DNA from: Sphingobium chlorophenolicum
Lineage (GTDB): Bacteria > Pseudomonadota > Alphaproteobacteria > Sphingomonadales > Sphingomonadaceae
Direction of reading: 5' to 3'
Length of the DNA: 43,064 bases
Assembly: GCF_000722875.1 (NCBI RefSeq)
Contig: NZ_JFHR01000048.1
Coordinates: forward strand, 1 to 43,064
The stretch's first letter is position 1. The number at the start of each line of letters is the position of its first letter. A program made the position numbers and the translations under genes. The notes below the pieces were generated by a model. That model was not told the DNA's origin. It worked only from the letters and a program-made list of their open reading frames with translations, and made no database searches. Below, in pieces: positions 1 through 9,051 of the stretch.

Positions 1-219
1 GTGCGGGTCAGCGGGCCGGGCGCGGTGGCGGCAGAGGGATTGCGGGCGCGGCAGGTTGTGGTGGCGAATGATGGGCCGGGGAACGTGGCGTTGATGGCGG
101 AGGTGACGGCGAAGGTGACGGCGTCCGGGTCGGGCGATGTGACGGTGGCGGGGAAAGCCGCGTGCAGCGTCGATAATCGCGGGACGGGGCGGGTGAGTTG
201 CGGGGGTGAGGTTTATTAG
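1..219 (+). CDS. C-terminal fragment of a DUF2807 (head GIN domain)-like protein
   Basis: The reading frame is open from the first base of the window, so the true start lies upstream and only the last 72 residues or so are present. The residues are mostly Gly, Ala, Val, Ser and Thr in short repeating units such as GSGDVTVAGKA and DNRGTGRVSCGG. This is the pattern of the parallel beta-helix GIN domain (DUF2807, called a putative autotransporter adhesin head domain), whose proteins are usually exported. No signal peptide can be judged because the N-terminus is missing. Assignment rests on composition and repeat style only, and function is unknown. Confidence 0.5.
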   Translation: MRVSGPGAVAAEGLRARQVVVANDGPGNVALMAEVTAKVTASGSGDVTVAGKAACSVDNRGTGRVSCGGEVY

Positions 220-262
220 GGAGCTATTCAGAATGTCGGGAACTGGCCATTAGCAGACATCA

Positions 263-398
263 ATTCCTCCCTACGCGAAGCGTGGGGAGGGGGACCGCCG
301 CCGAAGGCGGTGGTGGAGGGGAAATACGAAGGTCGTGCCACCTTCCCCTCCACCAGCCTACGGCTGGTCCCCCTCCCCATCTCTCGATGGGGAGGAAT
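263..398. repeat. Nested palindromic repeat, family A, copy 1
   Basis: Imperfect inverted repeat spanning the element: TTCCTCC at the left end pairs with GGAGGAA at the right. Each half folds into two smaller hairpins, one with a tip near CGCGAAGCG and one inside GTCCCC...GGGGAC-type arms, so the whole can form a cruciform. Copies 2 (3297-3427) and 3 (13984-14120) share the arms. The central spacer of this copy reads as the reverse complement of the spacer in copies 2 and 3, so it is in the opposite orientation. It fills most of the gap between the DUF2807 fragment and the hydrolase gene. Confidence 0.85.
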
Positions 399-449
399 AG
401 GATAGGTCGGCTAACCACCCACGCTGACGGGAGCGGTCAGCCCGTCGCT

Positions 450-1322
450 TTACAGGAACCCGCGCAATTCCGCGATGAAGCGGTCGAACTGGTCGTGATG
501 CAGCCAATGGCCCGCATTCGCGAATTCGACCAGTCGGGCATTCTGGAAATGCGCCGCGCGTCCGTCCTTCACCGGATTAGACGCCCAGCTATCCAGCCCC
601 AGGCACAGCAGCGTCGGGCAGGTGATCCGGCTCCAGAATTGGGGCAGGTCTTCGTCGTTCCACGCCTGGGGCGCGGGATCGTACACATAGGGGTCGAATT
701 TCCAGCGGTAGCTGCCATCCTCGTTGCGGTTGACGCCGTGGATGGTGAGGTGCATCGCCTGTTCGACCGACAGATGGTCGTTGCGTTCCCGCATGCGCGC
801 CACCGCCGCCTCTATAGTCGGATAATGGCGCCGGGTCTGGCGGGCGCGGGCGCGCCTTTTCTCTATCCAGCGCAGCCATTGTTCGGGGGCCGGTTTCCCG
901 GCATATTCCGCGATCCGGGTAGGCGACAGGCCCAGACCCTCTATGGCGACCATCTTGGCGACCTTTTCCGGGAACAGCCCGGCATAGCGCAGGGCGATCG
1001 ACCCGCCCAGCGAATGGCCGACCAATATCACCGGGTCGCGGCCCAACTGCTCCACCAGTTGCGCCAGGTCGTAGACATAATTGGTCATCATATAGGAGCC
1101 TTCGGCCGACCAGGCGCTGTCGCCATGGCCGCGCAGGTCGAGCGCGATGACATGATAATCCTTCGACAATTCCCGCGCCGTCCAGTCCCAGCTTCGCGCA
1201 TGGTCGAACCCGCCATGCACCAGGATCAGCGTGGGCGCCGCGCTGTTGCCCCAGTCCAGATAATGGAGGCGCATGCGCAGCGACGTGTAGAAATGCGAAG
1301 TCGGCGCGGCTTGCCTGGTCAT
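450..1322 (-). CDS. Alpha/beta hydrolase fold protein
   Basis: Alpha/beta hydrolase of about 290 residues. The oxyanion-hole HGG (about residues 36-38), the nucleophile elbow GHSLGG with Ser near 104, and the C-terminal AGHWLHHD with the catalytic His near 272 form a complete catalytic set. The acid is probably the Asp in LGLDSWAS. No signal peptide is visible, so it is likely cytoplasmic. Substrate cannot be read from sequence; family members include esterases, epoxide hydrolases and C-C hydrolases. I chose the ATG at 1322 because AGGA lies 4 bases upstream. In-frame ATGs at 1364 and 1391 would add up to 23 residues not typical of the family. It stands alone, downstream of the hybrid kinase on the same strand. 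Confidence 0.85.
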   Translation of the reverse strand: MTRQAAPTSHFYTSLRMRLHYLDWGNSAAPTLILVHGGFDHARSWDWTARELSKDYHVIALDLRGHGDSAWSAEGSYMMTNYVYDLAQLVEQLGRDPVILVGHSLGGSIALRYAGLFPEKVAKMVAIEGLGLSPTRIAEYAGKPAPEQWLRWIEKRRARARQTRRHYPTIEAAVARMRERNDHLSVEQAMHLTIHGVNRNEDGSYRWKFDPYVYDPAPQAWNDEDLPQFWSRITCPTLLCLGLDSWASNPVKDGRAAHFQNARLVEFANAGHWLHHDQFDRFIAELRGFL

Positions 1323-1456
1323 GCGATCCTGCGAATTTGTGGGACGGGGGCGGGCGATGTTCATCTCTCTTTGGCGAACTGCCCGTCGCATGCAAGGGGC
1401 GAGCGCGGAAAATCCATATTTTACGGATGTTTCGCCCGGTGCTGGTAAATATAGCG

Positions 1457-3031
1457 TTACAGGTCGCCCGGCTGGGGGGCGAGCCTGACGATCTTCCGTC
1501 CCCCTTGCGTCGCGGCGGTCACCATGCGGGCCAGTTCCACTTGCTTGAACGGCTTGTCGAGCCGGGGCCGCCGGGTCATGTTGGGCGGCAGTTCAGCGAA
1601 GCCGGTGATGATGATGACCGGCAGGCCGGGCAGCCTCCCCTCAATCTCCTCCGCCAGTTGCATGCCGTTCATGCCCGGCATGGCGAAGTCGGTGACGACC
1701 AGGTCGACGCTGCCCTGCTCCAGCACCCTCAGCGCGTCCGCGCCCGACGTCGCCAGGAACACCGTATGGCCCAGTTCCTCCAGCATGCCCGCGGTGTTGG
1801 TCAGCACCAGATCGTCGTCGTCCACCGCCAATATGACCATCGGCTCCGCCCCCGGCAGGGCCAGAACATCGATGGCCTCGGCCGCCTCTTCCGCGGCGGC
1901 GTCGGAAGCGACCGGCAGCCAGAGCGACACGGTGGTGCCCTGTCCCGGCTGGCTGGCGATCACCAGCGATCCGCCGCATTGTTCGGCGAAGCCATGCACC
2001 ATCGACAGGCCCAGCCCCGTGCCCTTGCCCACCCCCTTGGTGGTGAAGAAGGGTTCGCGCGCCCGTTCCAGCGTCGCGGCGTCCATGCCCTCGCCCTCGT
2101 CCACGACGGACAGGCGTATATAGCGCCCGGCCTCCGGATCGGGGCGTCGGCCCGGCGGCGGGCTGTCCTCCGCGCCCTCTATGACGATCCGCCCGCCCTC
2201 CGGCATGGCGTCCCGCGCATTGATCGCCAGGTTGACCAGCGCCAGTTCAAGCTGCGCCGGATCGGCATGGGCGGCGCTCAGATGCAGGGGAAAGCGCGTC
2301 TCTATGACGACCCCCGCGCCCAGCGTCGCCCGCAGCAGGTCGGCCATGTCGCGCACCAGCGCCATGCAATCCACGCTTTGCAGCTTCAGTTCCTGCTTGC
2401 GGGCGAAGGCGAGCATGCGCTGCGTCAAGGTCGCGCCGCGTTCGGCGGCGGTCATCGCATTGTCGATGTAGCGCGACACGTCCGCCCCGGTCGCCAGCCG
2501 CTGCTTCGCCAGGTCCAGGCTGCCGACGATCACCGCCAGCAGATTGTTGAAATCATGCGCGACGCCGCCGGTCAGCTTGCCGATGGCGTCCATCTTCTGC
2601 GCCTGGAAGATGGTTTCCCGCGCCTCCTCCAGCGCCAGTTGCGCCTCCCGCCGTTCGGTGAGGTCGCGGGTGATCTTGGCAAAGCCGATCAGTTCGCCGT
2701 CCGCCTCCCGGATCGCGTCGATGACAACATGCGCCCAGAAGCGCGAGCCGTCCTTGCGGATGCGCCATCCCTCCGCCTCGAACCGGCCTTCCCGCGCCGC
2801 CGTTTCCAGCGCTCTAGAGGGCAGGCCCGCCAACCGGTCCTCCTCCGGATAGAAGCAGGAGAAGTGCCGGCCCAATATCTCTTCGGCCTCATAGCCCTTG
2901 AACCGGCGCGCCCCGGCGTTCCAACTGACGATGACGCCGTCGGGCGACAGCATGTAGATGGCATAGTCGGTGACGTTCTGGACCAGCAGTTCGAAGCGGT
3001 TTCCAGAACCTTCCGGCGGCGCCATGCTCAT
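1457..3031 (-). CDS. PAS-domain hybrid sensor histidine kinase/response regulator
   Basis: A 524-residue soluble hybrid kinase. Order: PAS domain (about 10-125, ending in the ITRDLTERR linker), HisKA with phospho-acceptor His159 in GGVAHDFNN, HATPase (N271 in NLAINARDAM, D311 in DEGEGM, GTGLGLSMV at 338-345), then a C-terminal receiver with DDDD near 404-407, phospho-acceptor D448 in VTDFAMPG and K493 in DKPFK. No membrane segment, so it senses a cytoplasmic cue, possibly through the PAS pocket. The start at 3031 has AGGAA eight bases upstream and lies just downstream of an EcfG-type promoter (3070-3094); an in-frame ATG at 3166 lies upstream of that promoter and was rejected. Sphingomonads use several PAS kinases to feed the PhyR general stress pathway, and this may be one. 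Its phosphotransfer partner is not in the window. Confidence 0.9.
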   Translation of the reverse strand: MSMAPPEGSGNRFELLVQNVTDYAIYMLSPDGVIVSWNAGARRFKGYEAEEILGRHFSCFYPEEDRLAGLPSRALETAAREGRFEAEGWRIRKDGSRFWAHVVIDAIREADGELIGFAKITRDLTERREAQLALEEARETIFQAQKMDAIGKLTGGVAHDFNNLLAVIVGSLDLAKQRLATGADVSRYIDNAMTAAERGATLTQRMLAFARKQELKLQSVDCMALVRDMADLLRATLGAGVVIETRFPLHLSAAHADPAQLELALVNLAINARDAMPEGGRIVIEGAEDSPPPGRRPDPEAGRYIRLSVVDEGEGMDAATLERAREPFFTTKGVGKGTGLGLSMVHGFAEQCGGSLVIASQPGQGTTVSLWLPVASDAAAEEAAEAIDVLALPGAEPMVILAVDDDDLVLTNTAGMLEELGHTVFLATSGADALRVLEQGSVDLVVTDFAMPGMNGMQLAEEIEGRLPGLPVIIITGFAELPPNMTRRPRLDKPFKQVELARMVTAATQGGRKIVRLAPQPGDL

Positions 3032-3069
3032 CTGAGGGGTTCCTGTGGAATATCTTGTTCGCCATGAAC

Positions 3070-3094
3070 AACGCGCCCGCGTGCCGGACGTTCC
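3070..3094 (-). promoter_or_regulatory. EcfG (general stress sigma factor)-type promoter
   Basis: On the minus strand GGAAC (3094-3090) is followed after exactly 16 bases by CGTT (3073-3070). This matches the GGAAC-N16/17-CGTT promoter used by alphaproteobacterial sigma-EcfG. The expected transcription start would be near 3062, leaving a 5' leader of about 30 bases before the ATG at 3031, which also fits the chosen start. I scanned the other intergenic gaps by eye and found no second full match. Confidence 0.7.
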
Positions 3095-3197
3095 GCTTCC
3101 GAAAGCGAATGTTCGCGGTCCCCTGCCGCTGCGTGAAATTCTGAGGGGCGATGTCGTTGACGCCATAAGGATCAGCGGCTAAGCCCCGTTCCATCAG

Positions 3198-3271
3198 GCG
3201 GGTGTAGCTCAATGGTAGAGCAGAAGCTTCCCAAGCTTACGACGAGGGTTCGATTCCCTTCACCCGCTCCA
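3198..3271 (+). tRNA. tRNA-Gly(CCC)
   Basis: Cloverleaf by eye: acceptor GCGGGTG (3198-3204) pairs with CACCCGC (3261-3267), followed by discriminator T and an encoded CCA (3269-3271). D arm GCTC/GAGC (3207-3210, 3218-3221) with loop AATGGTA. Anticodon arm 3223-3239 with loop TTCCCAA, giving anticodon CCC (3230-3232). T arm GAGGG/CCCTT with loop TTCGATT. The first anticodon-stem pair (27:43) is G-A rather than Watson-Crick. It reads GGG glycine codons. It lies between the divergently transcribed kinase and a family A repeat. Confidence 0.95.
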
Positions 3272-3296
3272 AGATTTTCCTGACATTTTCAGCCTG

Positions 3297-3427
3297 ATCC
3301 TCCCTGCGCGAAGCGTGGGGAGGGGGACCGGCCGAAGGCTGGTGGAGGGGAAATGGCGTGACCTGCGTATCTTCCCCTCCACCATGCTTCGCATGGTCCC
3401 CCTCCCCATCTGTCGATGGGGAGGAAT
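3297..3427. repeat. Nested palindromic repeat, family A, copy 2
   Basis: Same architecture as copy 1: outer arms TCCTCCC/GGGAGGA, internal hairpins with tips GGCCGAAGGCTGG on the left half and CATGCTTCGCATGG on the right half, and a spacer around GGCGTGACCTGCGTATC. The right tip is the reverse complement of the left tip of copy 3 within otherwise conserved arms. It sits between tRNA-Gly and the 3' end of regA. Confidence 0.85.
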
Positions 3428-3458
3428 AGGATGGGTCACTCCTACACGAAACGCTCGC

Positions 3459-3989
3459 TTACCCCACCTGCCGTTTGGCCAGTTTGCGGGCCAGCGTCCG
3501 GCGGTGCATGCCCAGACGCCGCGCCGCTTCGGAAATGTTGAAGTCACTGTCTTTCAGCACCTCATGGATATGTTCCCATTCCAGCGTCTTGATCGATGTC
3601 GGGCGCGGGGCCAGCGGGGTGGAGGGGTCGCCGGTCGAACGGGCGAAGGCGGCCTCTATGTCGTCGGTGTTGGACGGCTTGGCCAGATAGTTGGACGCGC
3701 CCAGCTTGATCGCCTCCACGGCGGTGGCGATGCTGGCGAAGCCGGTCAGCACCACGATCACCATCGCCGGGTCATGGGCATGCAGCGTCTGCACGCAGAC
3801 CAGCCCGGATTCCGCGCCAAGTTTCAGGTCGACCACCGCAAAGCCCGGCTTGCTGCCCGCCAGAACCGTCTCCAGCGCGGCATGGCTGTCCGCCGTCAGC
3901 ACCGTGTAGCCGCGCCGTTCGAAGGAGCGTTTCAGGGTTTTCGCGAAGGCCTCATCATCTTCGACGATCACCAGCAGGCGCTCAGACAT
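3459..3989 (-). CDS. regA: RegA/ActR/PrrA-family redox response regulator
   Basis: A 176-residue response regulator. Receiver with the DD acid pair at 11-12, phospho-acceptor D54 in VVDLKLG and K104 in AKPS, a Pro/Thr linker, and a Fis-type helix-turn-helix at about 151-172 (NISEAARRLGMHRRTLARKL). The C-terminal helix-turn-helix is nearly invariant in the RegA/ActR/PrrA family, which controls respiration, carbon and nitrogen genes in response to redox state. Its ATG overlaps the regB stop by 8 bases (ATGTCTGA), with GAGG about nine bases upstream; an ATG two codons earlier is also possible. It is the last gene of the cyoABCD-SURF1-regBA run and probably also regulates that operon. Confidence 0.93.
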   Translation of the reverse strand: MSERLLVIVEDDEAFAKTLKRSFERRGYTVLTADSHAALETVLAGSKPGFAVVDLKLGAESGLVCVQTLHAHDPAMVIVVLTGFASIATAVEAIKLGASNYLAKPSNTDDIEAAFARSTGDPSTPLAPRPTSIKTLEWEHIHEVLKDSDFNISEAARRLGMHRRTLARKLAKRQVG

Positions 3990-5307
3990 CGGCATGTTCC
4001 TCTTCCAGCGCCACGGTGCCCAGCGGCAGGCGCAGCAGGATCAACGCGCCGCCGTCCGCGCCGTTGCTGGCCGATACGCTGCCGCCCAGCTTACGCACGA
4101 CATTGACCACCAGGAAGAGGCCCAGGCCATGGCCGCCCTGCCCCTTGCTCGACCGGTAGGGTTTGCCGAAATCCTCCAGCATGGCTTCGGAAAAGCCGCT
4201 GCCATTGTCGCGCACCGCGATGTTGAGCGAGGCGCTGTCGCGTCCCACCAGCAGGTCGATATAGGTCGCGCCCGCCTCCCGCGCATTGTCCAGCAGATTG
4301 CCGATCGCCTGCCGGATCACCGGATCGGCGATGATGCGCGGATAATCATGCGGCCCGAAATCGCAGCGCAGCGGCATGCCGGGATTGGCCCTGCGCCACT
4401 CCATGGCGATGCCGTCGATGAAGTCGCGCACATTGGTGACTTCGGGCGCCTCGCCCCGCGCCTCACCGGAGGAGATGAGGATGCCGGTGACGATTTGCTT
4501 GCAGCGCTGGACGGCGGCCTGCATCTCGTCCACCTCCTCGATCAGGGTGGGATGCTCCCTGACCTCCGGCATATGTTTCCAGTCGCCCAGCACCACCGCA
4601 AGCTGGGACAGGGGCGTGCCCAGTTCATGCGCCGCGCCCGACGCCAGCAGGCCCATGCGGACGATATGCTCCTCCTCCGCCGCCTGTTGCCGCAGCCGGG
4701 CGAGATAGGCCTCCCGCGCCTGAAGGTTGCGCGTCACCGGCAGCACAAACAGCACCAGCAGCACCGCGACCATGGTGAGGCAGATCCAGGTGCCGACGAT
4801 ATGCAGGTCGAACAAATGACCCTCCAGCGCCCCGCGCAGGTCCAGCGGCCGGTAATGCAGCGCCAGCAACCCCGCGCACAGCGCCGATACGAAGACGATG
4901 CCCCAGATGCTCCAGCGGTCGAGCAACACCGCGCCCAGCGCCACCTGCACCAGATAGAGGGAGATGAAGGGATTGGTCGCCCCGCCGGAAAGATAAAGCT
5001 GCGCCGTCAGCAGCAGCACGTCGAACAGCAGCGACAGGAACAGTTCGGCATGGGACACGTCGGTCCGCCTGCGCAGCACGCCGAAGCTGAGGCCGTTCAT
5101 CACCATCGCCATGCCCGCGACCAGCAGCATCGGCGCCAGCGGCAGGCGGATGCCCATGATGAAATGCACCGCCAATATGGTGATGAGCTGGCCCGCGATG
5201 GCCAGCCAGCGCAATTGCACCAGCAGCGCCAGATTCTTGCGCCCGGCGGCGTCGGCGGGCCACTGGCTGGGTTGCCAGAGGGTGCTGATCGGCAGGTTCC
5301 GGTTCAT
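3982..5307 (-). CDS. regB: RegB/ActS/PrrB-family redox-sensing histidine kinase
   Basis: Membrane histidine kinase of 441 residues with about six N-terminal membrane helices (roughly 30-190), then HisKA and HATPase. The GGATNPF motif at 108-114 matches the quinone-binding GGxxNPF of RegB. His227 in AAHELGTPLSQ is the phospho-acceptor, and Cys269 in QRCKQIV sits where the redox-active cysteine of RegB lies. N341 (LLDNAREA) and GGHGLGLF complete the ATPase. It should sense the quinone pool and phosphorylate RegA. The ATG at 5307 overlaps the SURF1 stop as ATGA; an upstream in-frame ATG at 5382 would run 75 bases into SURF1 and add a non-family extension. Confidence 0.93.
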   Translation of the reverse strand: MNRNLPISTLWQPSQWPADAAGRKNLALLVQLRWLAIAGQLITILAVHFIMGIRLPLAPMLLVAGMAMVMNGLSFGVLRRRTDVSHAELFLSLLFDVLLLTAQLYLSGGATNPFISLYLVQVALGAVLLDRWSIWGIVFVSALCAGLLALHYRPLDLRGALEGHLFDLHIVGTWICLTMVAVLLVLFVLPVTRNLQAREAYLARLRQQAAEEEHIVRMGLLASGAAHELGTPLSQLAVVLGDWKHMPEVREHPTLIEEVDEMQAAVQRCKQIVTGILISSGEARGEAPEVTNVRDFIDGIAMEWRRANPGMPLRCDFGPHDYPRIIADPVIRQAIGNLLDNAREAGATYIDLLVGRDSASLNIAVRDNGSGFSEAMLEDFGKPYRSSKGQGGHGLGLFLVVNVVRKLGGSVSASNGADGGALILLRLPLGTVALEEEHADV

Positions 5308-6029
5308 CCCCGGCGGTCTTTTCGCGCCTGACGCATGACGATTATGTACCCGCCCGCGACCATCGCCGCCAGCACGAACCATGTGATCGCATATTCCAGG
5401 TGGCTGTTGGGGAATTTGACGATGGTGAGGCCGCCGACAGGCAGGCTGTCGGGGCCGCAGGCGGCGTCGGCGTCCATGAAATAATCGGCCAGCGGGCCGC
5501 TGATCCCCCGCGCGGCGGCGATGGCGGCGACGTCGCGGGAATACCAGCGGTCGGCCGCAGGGTCGTTGGAGCGCAGGAAGCCGCCGCCCGGTTCGCTGAG
5601 GCGCAGCAGGCCCGTGACAAGCACCTTCCCCTGCGGCCTTGCATAATCGCGGCGCTTATCGGGCGGCACGAAGCCGCGATTGACGATCAGGGTGAAGCCC
5701 TGGTCGGTGACGAGGGGCGTCAGCACCCAGAAACCCGCGCCGCGCACCGTCACGGCCTGCACCAGCGCGGCCTTGTCATGGAGGAAATGGCCTGAAATCC
5801 TGACCCGGCGATATTCGTCGGCTCTGGTGGCTGCGCGGGGGGCCGGAATGGGGAGCGCGTGGATTCGCGCATCGACGCGGGCGATCAGGTCGCGCTTCCA
5901 GGCGAGGCGCTGGACCTGCCAGCTTCCCAGGACGCAAAATCCCGCGAAGAAGAACAGCGCGATCAGCGTCAGGCCGATCGCAAAGGCCGGGGAGCGGCCG
6001 GAGCGCCCCCCGTCTTGGGCCGTCTTCAC
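5304..6029 (-). CDS. SURF1-family oxidase biogenesis protein
   Basis: About 241 residues with an N-terminal membrane helix (AFAIGLTLIALFFFAGFCVL) and a C-terminal one (AITWFVLAAMVAGGYIIVM) around a periplasmic domain. The GSWQVQRLAWK motif after the first helix, VNRGFVPP and the HLEYAITWF motif are SURF1 signatures. SURF1/Shy1 helps insert heme into subunit I of heme-copper oxidases, best known for heme A enzymes. The chosen GTG start at 6029 overlaps the cyoD stop as GTGA; an ATG at 6113 would lie well inside cyoD. Position directly after cyoD implies it serves this quinol oxidase. Confidence 0.88.
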   Translation of the reverse strand: MKTAQDGGRSGRSPAFAIGLTLIALFFFAGFCVLGSWQVQRLAWKRDLIARVDARIHALPIPAPRAATRADEYRRVRISGHFLHDKAALVQAVTVRGAGFWVLTPLVTDQGFTLIVNRGFVPPDKRRDYARPQGKVLVTGLLRLSEPGGGFLRSNDPAADRWYSRDVAAIAAARGISGPLADYFMDADAACGPDSLPVGGLTIVKFPNSHLEYAITWFVLAAMVAGGYIIVMRQARKDRRG

Positions 6030-6421
6030 GGCATCTCGCTCATGTTCCGCATGGCGCTCATGTCCATGTCCGCATGCGGCATCATGTTGGCGTTCAGATG
6101 GTACATAACCCACAGCGATCCCGACAGGACGATGACGACCAGCACGAGCGTCAGCATCATCGCCATGAACGACCAGCCGCCTTCGATGCGGGTGTTCATG
6201 TGTAGGAAGTAGATCATGTGAACCACCACCTGCACGGCGGCAAAGCCCATGATGATCACGCCGGTCAGTTGCGGGTCGTTCAGCACGCCCGACATCACCA
6301 GCCAGAAGGGGATGGCCGTCAGGATCACCGACAGGCCAAAGCCGATCATGTAGCTGCGAAAGCTGCCGTGCGCGCCTTCTTCATGATAGCCGTGGTCGTG
6401 GGAATGGACAGCGTCGCTCAC
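6026..6421 (-). CDS. cyoD: Cytochrome o ubiquinol oxidase subunit IV
   Basis: 131-residue membrane protein with three predicted helices and a His-rich N-terminus (HSHDHGYHEEGAHGS), the layout of CyoD. QVVVHMIYFLHMN is a strong family match. CyoD helps assemble the copper-heme centre of subunit I. The GTG at 6421 overlaps the cyoC stop as GTGA and has GGGAG about seven bases upstream. An in-frame ATG at 6502 would lie inside cyoC and was rejected. The C-terminus is unusually rich in Met and His (HLNANMMPHADMDMSAMRNM). Confidence 0.9.
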   Translation of the reverse strand: MSDAVHSHDHGYHEEGAHGSFRSYMIGFGLSVILTAIPFWLVMSGVLNDPQLTGVIIMGFAAVQVVVHMIYFLHMNTRIEGGWSFMAMMLTLVLVVIVLSGSLWVMYHLNANMMPHADMDMSAMRNMSEMP

Positions 6422-7041
6422 CGCAGGACTCCCATCAGATAGACAAAGGTGAAGACGCCGATCCAGATGACGTCCAGAAAGTGCCAGAACATCGAAAGGC
6501 ACATCAGGCGGCGTTTGTTGGCGGGGATCAGGCCCTTTTTCGCGACCTGCACCATCAGCGTCACCAGCCAGATCGAACCGAAGGTGACGTGCAGACCGTG
6601 GGTGCCGACCAGCGTGAAGAAGGACGACAGGAAGGCCGAACGCTGTGGCCCCGCGCCCTCATGGATGAGGTGCGAGAATTCGTAGAGTTCGATGCACAGG
6701 AACGCCCCGCCGAACAGCAGGGTGACGAACAGCCAGCCCTGCGTGGCGCTGACCCGGTTCTTTTCCATCGCCAGCATGGCGAAGCCATAGGTGATGGAGG
6801 AGAAGAGCAGCATCGCGGTGTTGAGCGCGATCAGCGGCAGGTCGAACAGGTCCTTCGGCCCCGGCCCGCCCGCATAGCTGCCGCCCAGCACCGCATAGGT
6901 GGCGAAGAGGATGGCGAAGATGAGGCAGTCGCTCATCAGGTACATCCAGAAGCCCAGATTGGTGCTGTGGCCTTCGTGGAGGTGCGGTTCCTCCGGCAGA
7001 TGATAGGCCCGGGGTTCCATCGTTGCAGTTGCGCTGCTCAT
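6418..7041 (-). CDS. cyoC: Cytochrome o ubiquinol oxidase subunit III
   Basis: 207 residues, five membrane helices, no long loop, as in CyoC. FWMYLMSDCLIFAILFATY, LVGTHGLHVTFGSIWL and WHFLDVIWIGVFTFVYL are conserved subunit III segments. Part of the heme-copper quinol oxidase in the inner membrane. Starts 5 bases after the cyoB stop; its own stop overlaps cyoD. Confidence 0.96.
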   Translation of the reverse strand: MSSATATMEPRAYHLPEEPHLHEGHSTNLGFWMYLMSDCLIFAILFATYAVLGGSYAGGPGPKDLFDLPLIALNTAMLLFSSITYGFAMLAMEKNRVSATQGWLFVTLLFGGAFLCIELYEFSHLIHEGAGPQRSAFLSSFFTLVGTHGLHVTFGSIWLVTLMVQVAKKGLIPANKRRLMCLSMFWHFLDVIWIGVFTFVYLMGVLR

Positions 7042-7046
7042 GTGGG

Positions 7047-9047
7047 TTACACTCCCGCCGCGAGGATGCGCGTGCGCTCTTCCTCGGTGCGCGTGACGAC
7101 ATCCGCGGGGATGTAGAAGTCGCGCTTGTAGTTGAAGCTATGGCCGATGGCGACGGCGACCAGGCCGATGAAGCTCAGCCCCGCGAGCCACCAGATGTAC
7201 CAGATCAGCGCGAAGCCGCAGAGCGTGGCGAGCGCGGCAAGGATCACGCCCGCTCCGGTGCTGCTGGGCATATGGATCGCCTGATATCCGGTCAGTGGAC
7301 GCTGGTAGTTATTCTTCTTCATGTCAGCCCAGGTGTCGGTGTCGTAGACGACCGGCGTGAAGGCGAAATTATATTCCGGCGGGGGCGAACTGGTCGCCCA
7401 TTCCAGCGTGCGGCCGTCCCAGGGATCGCCCTCCACCTTCAGCTCGTCGCGCTTCCAGATGGAGACGGCGAACTGGACCAGCATGGCGCCGATGCCCACG
7501 GCGATGATGGCGGCGCCGATCCCGGCGATGACGAACCAGATCTGGAGCGACGGATCGTCGAACACGCGCATGCGGCGGGTGACGCCCATGAGGCCGAGCA
7601 CATAGAGCGGACCGAAGGCGAGCCAGAAACCGATGTTCCAGCACCAGAAGCTGACATGCCCCCAAAACTGGTTCAGCCTGAAGCCGAACGCCTTGGGCCA
7701 CCAATAGTTGATCGCCGCGAACAGGCCGAACAGCACGCCGCCGATGATCACATTATGGAAGTGCGCGATCAGGAACAGCGAGTTGTGCAGCACGAAGTCC
7801 GCCGGAGGAACGGCCAGCAGCACGCCGGTCATGCCGCCGATGGTGAAGGTCAGCATGAAGGCGACGGTCCACATCATCGGCAGTTCGAAGCGAATCCTGC
7901 CGCGATACATGGTGAACAGCCAGTTGAAGAGCTTCGCCCCCGTCGGGATCGAGATGATCATCGTCGTGATGCCGAAGAAGCTGTTGACGCTGGCGCCCGA
8001 CCCCATGGTGAAGAAGTGGTGCAGCCACACGAGGTAGGACAGCACCATGATCGTGCAGGTGGCGTAGACCATGGAGGTGTAGCCGAACAGCCGCTTGCCG
8101 GAGAAGGTCGAGGTGACTTCGGAAAAGACGCCGAACAGCGGCAGGATGAGGATGTAGACCTCCGGATGGCCCCAGATCCAGATGAGGTTGACGTACATCA
8201 TCGGATTGCCGCCGAAATCATTGGTGAAGAAGGCGGTGCCCGCATAGCGGTCGAGCGACAGCAGGACCAGCGTGGCGGTCAGGATGGGGAAGGACGCGAC
8301 GATCAGCACGTTCGCGCAGAGCGACGTCCAGGTGAAGACCGGCATCTTCATGAGGGACATGCCCGGCGCGCGCATCTTCACGATGGTCGCGATCAGGTTG
8401 ATGCCCGACAATGTCGTGCCGACGCCCGCCACCTGCAGCGCCCAGATATAATAGTCGACGCCGGTTGCCGGGCTGTAGGCGATGCCCGACAGCGGCGGAT
8501 AGGCGAGCCAGCCGGTCTGCGCGAACTCACCCACGAACAGCGAGATCATCACCAGCACCGCGCCGCCCGTCGTCATCCAGAAGCTGAAATTGTTGAGGAA
8601 CGGGAAGCTGACGTCGCGCGCGCCGATCTGGAGCGGGACGATATAGTTCATCAGGCCGGTGATGAACGGCATCGCCACGAAGAAGATCATGATGACGCCG
8701 TGCGCGGTGAACACCTGGTCATAATGGTGCGCGTTCAGATAGCCTTCGGAGCCGTTGAAGGCCCAGGCCTGCTGGATGCGCATCATGATCGCGTCGGAAA
8801 AGCCGCGCAGGAACATGACGAGGCCCAGCACCATGTACATGATGCCGATCTTCTTGTGATCGACGCTGGTGAACCATTCCTTCCAGAGGTAGCCCCAGAG
8901 CCCGAAATAAGTGAGCGCCGCGACGAGCGCCACGCCGCCGATCACGACGCCGATGAAGGTCGCGACGACCACCGGCTCATGCCACGGGAAGGCGTCCCAT
9001 GTCAGACGACCGAAGATCATCTGCGTTGTTGTGAGTGTTCCAGTCAT
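7047..9047 (-). CDS. cyoB: Cytochrome o ubiquinol oxidase subunit I
   Basis: 666 residues, the usual CyoB length, about 15 helices. Metal ligands are all present: H116 (TAHG) and H431 for the low-spin heme, H294 in GHPEVY, H343/H344 for CuB and H429 for the binuclear heme. Y298 of GHPEVY and the K-channel lysine K372 are intact. R81, D85, H108 and Q111 line up with the E. coli quinol-site residues R71, D75, H98 and Q101, supporting ubiquinol rather than cytochrome c as electron donor. It reduces O2 to water and pumps protons. It lies 4 bases after cyoA in the operon. Confidence 0.97.
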   Translation of the reverse strand: MTGTLTTTQMIFGRLTWDAFPWHEPVVVATFIGVVIGGVALVAALTYFGLWGYLWKEWFTSVDHKKIGIMYMVLGLVMFLRGFSDAIMMRIQQAWAFNGSEGYLNAHHYDQVFTAHGVIMIFFVAMPFITGLMNYIVPLQIGARDVSFPFLNNFSFWMTTGGAVLVMISLFVGEFAQTGWLAYPPLSGIAYSPATGVDYYIWALQVAGVGTTLSGINLIATIVKMRAPGMSLMKMPVFTWTSLCANVLIVASFPILTATLVLLSLDRYAGTAFFTNDFGGNPMMYVNLIWIWGHPEVYILILPLFGVFSEVTSTFSGKRLFGYTSMVYATCTIMVLSYLVWLHHFFTMGSGASVNSFFGITTMIISIPTGAKLFNWLFTMYRGRIRFELPMMWTVAFMLTFTIGGMTGVLLAVPPADFVLHNSLFLIAHFHNVIIGGVLFGLFAAINYWWPKAFGFRLNQFWGHVSFWCWNIGFWLAFGPLYVLGLMGVTRRMRVFDDPSLQIWFVIAGIGAAIIAVGIGAMLVQFAVSIWKRDELKVEGDPWDGRTLEWATSSPPPEYNFAFTPVVYDTDTWADMKKNNYQRPLTGYQAIHMPSSTGAGVILAALATLCGFALIWYIWWLAGLSFIGLVAVAIGHSFNYKRDFYIPADVVTRTEEERTRILAAGV

Positions 9048-9051
9048 GGCC

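Noticed and set aside
263..398. Family A palindromes as rho-independent terminators
   Set aside because: They lack a T tract after the stem, and copy orientation does not follow the gene ends.
3032..3166. Longer N-terminus of the hybrid kinase starting at 3166
   Set aside because: It would cross the EcfG promoter and adds 45 Ser/Arg/Thr-rich residues with no family counterpart; the ATG at 3031 has a good ribosome site.
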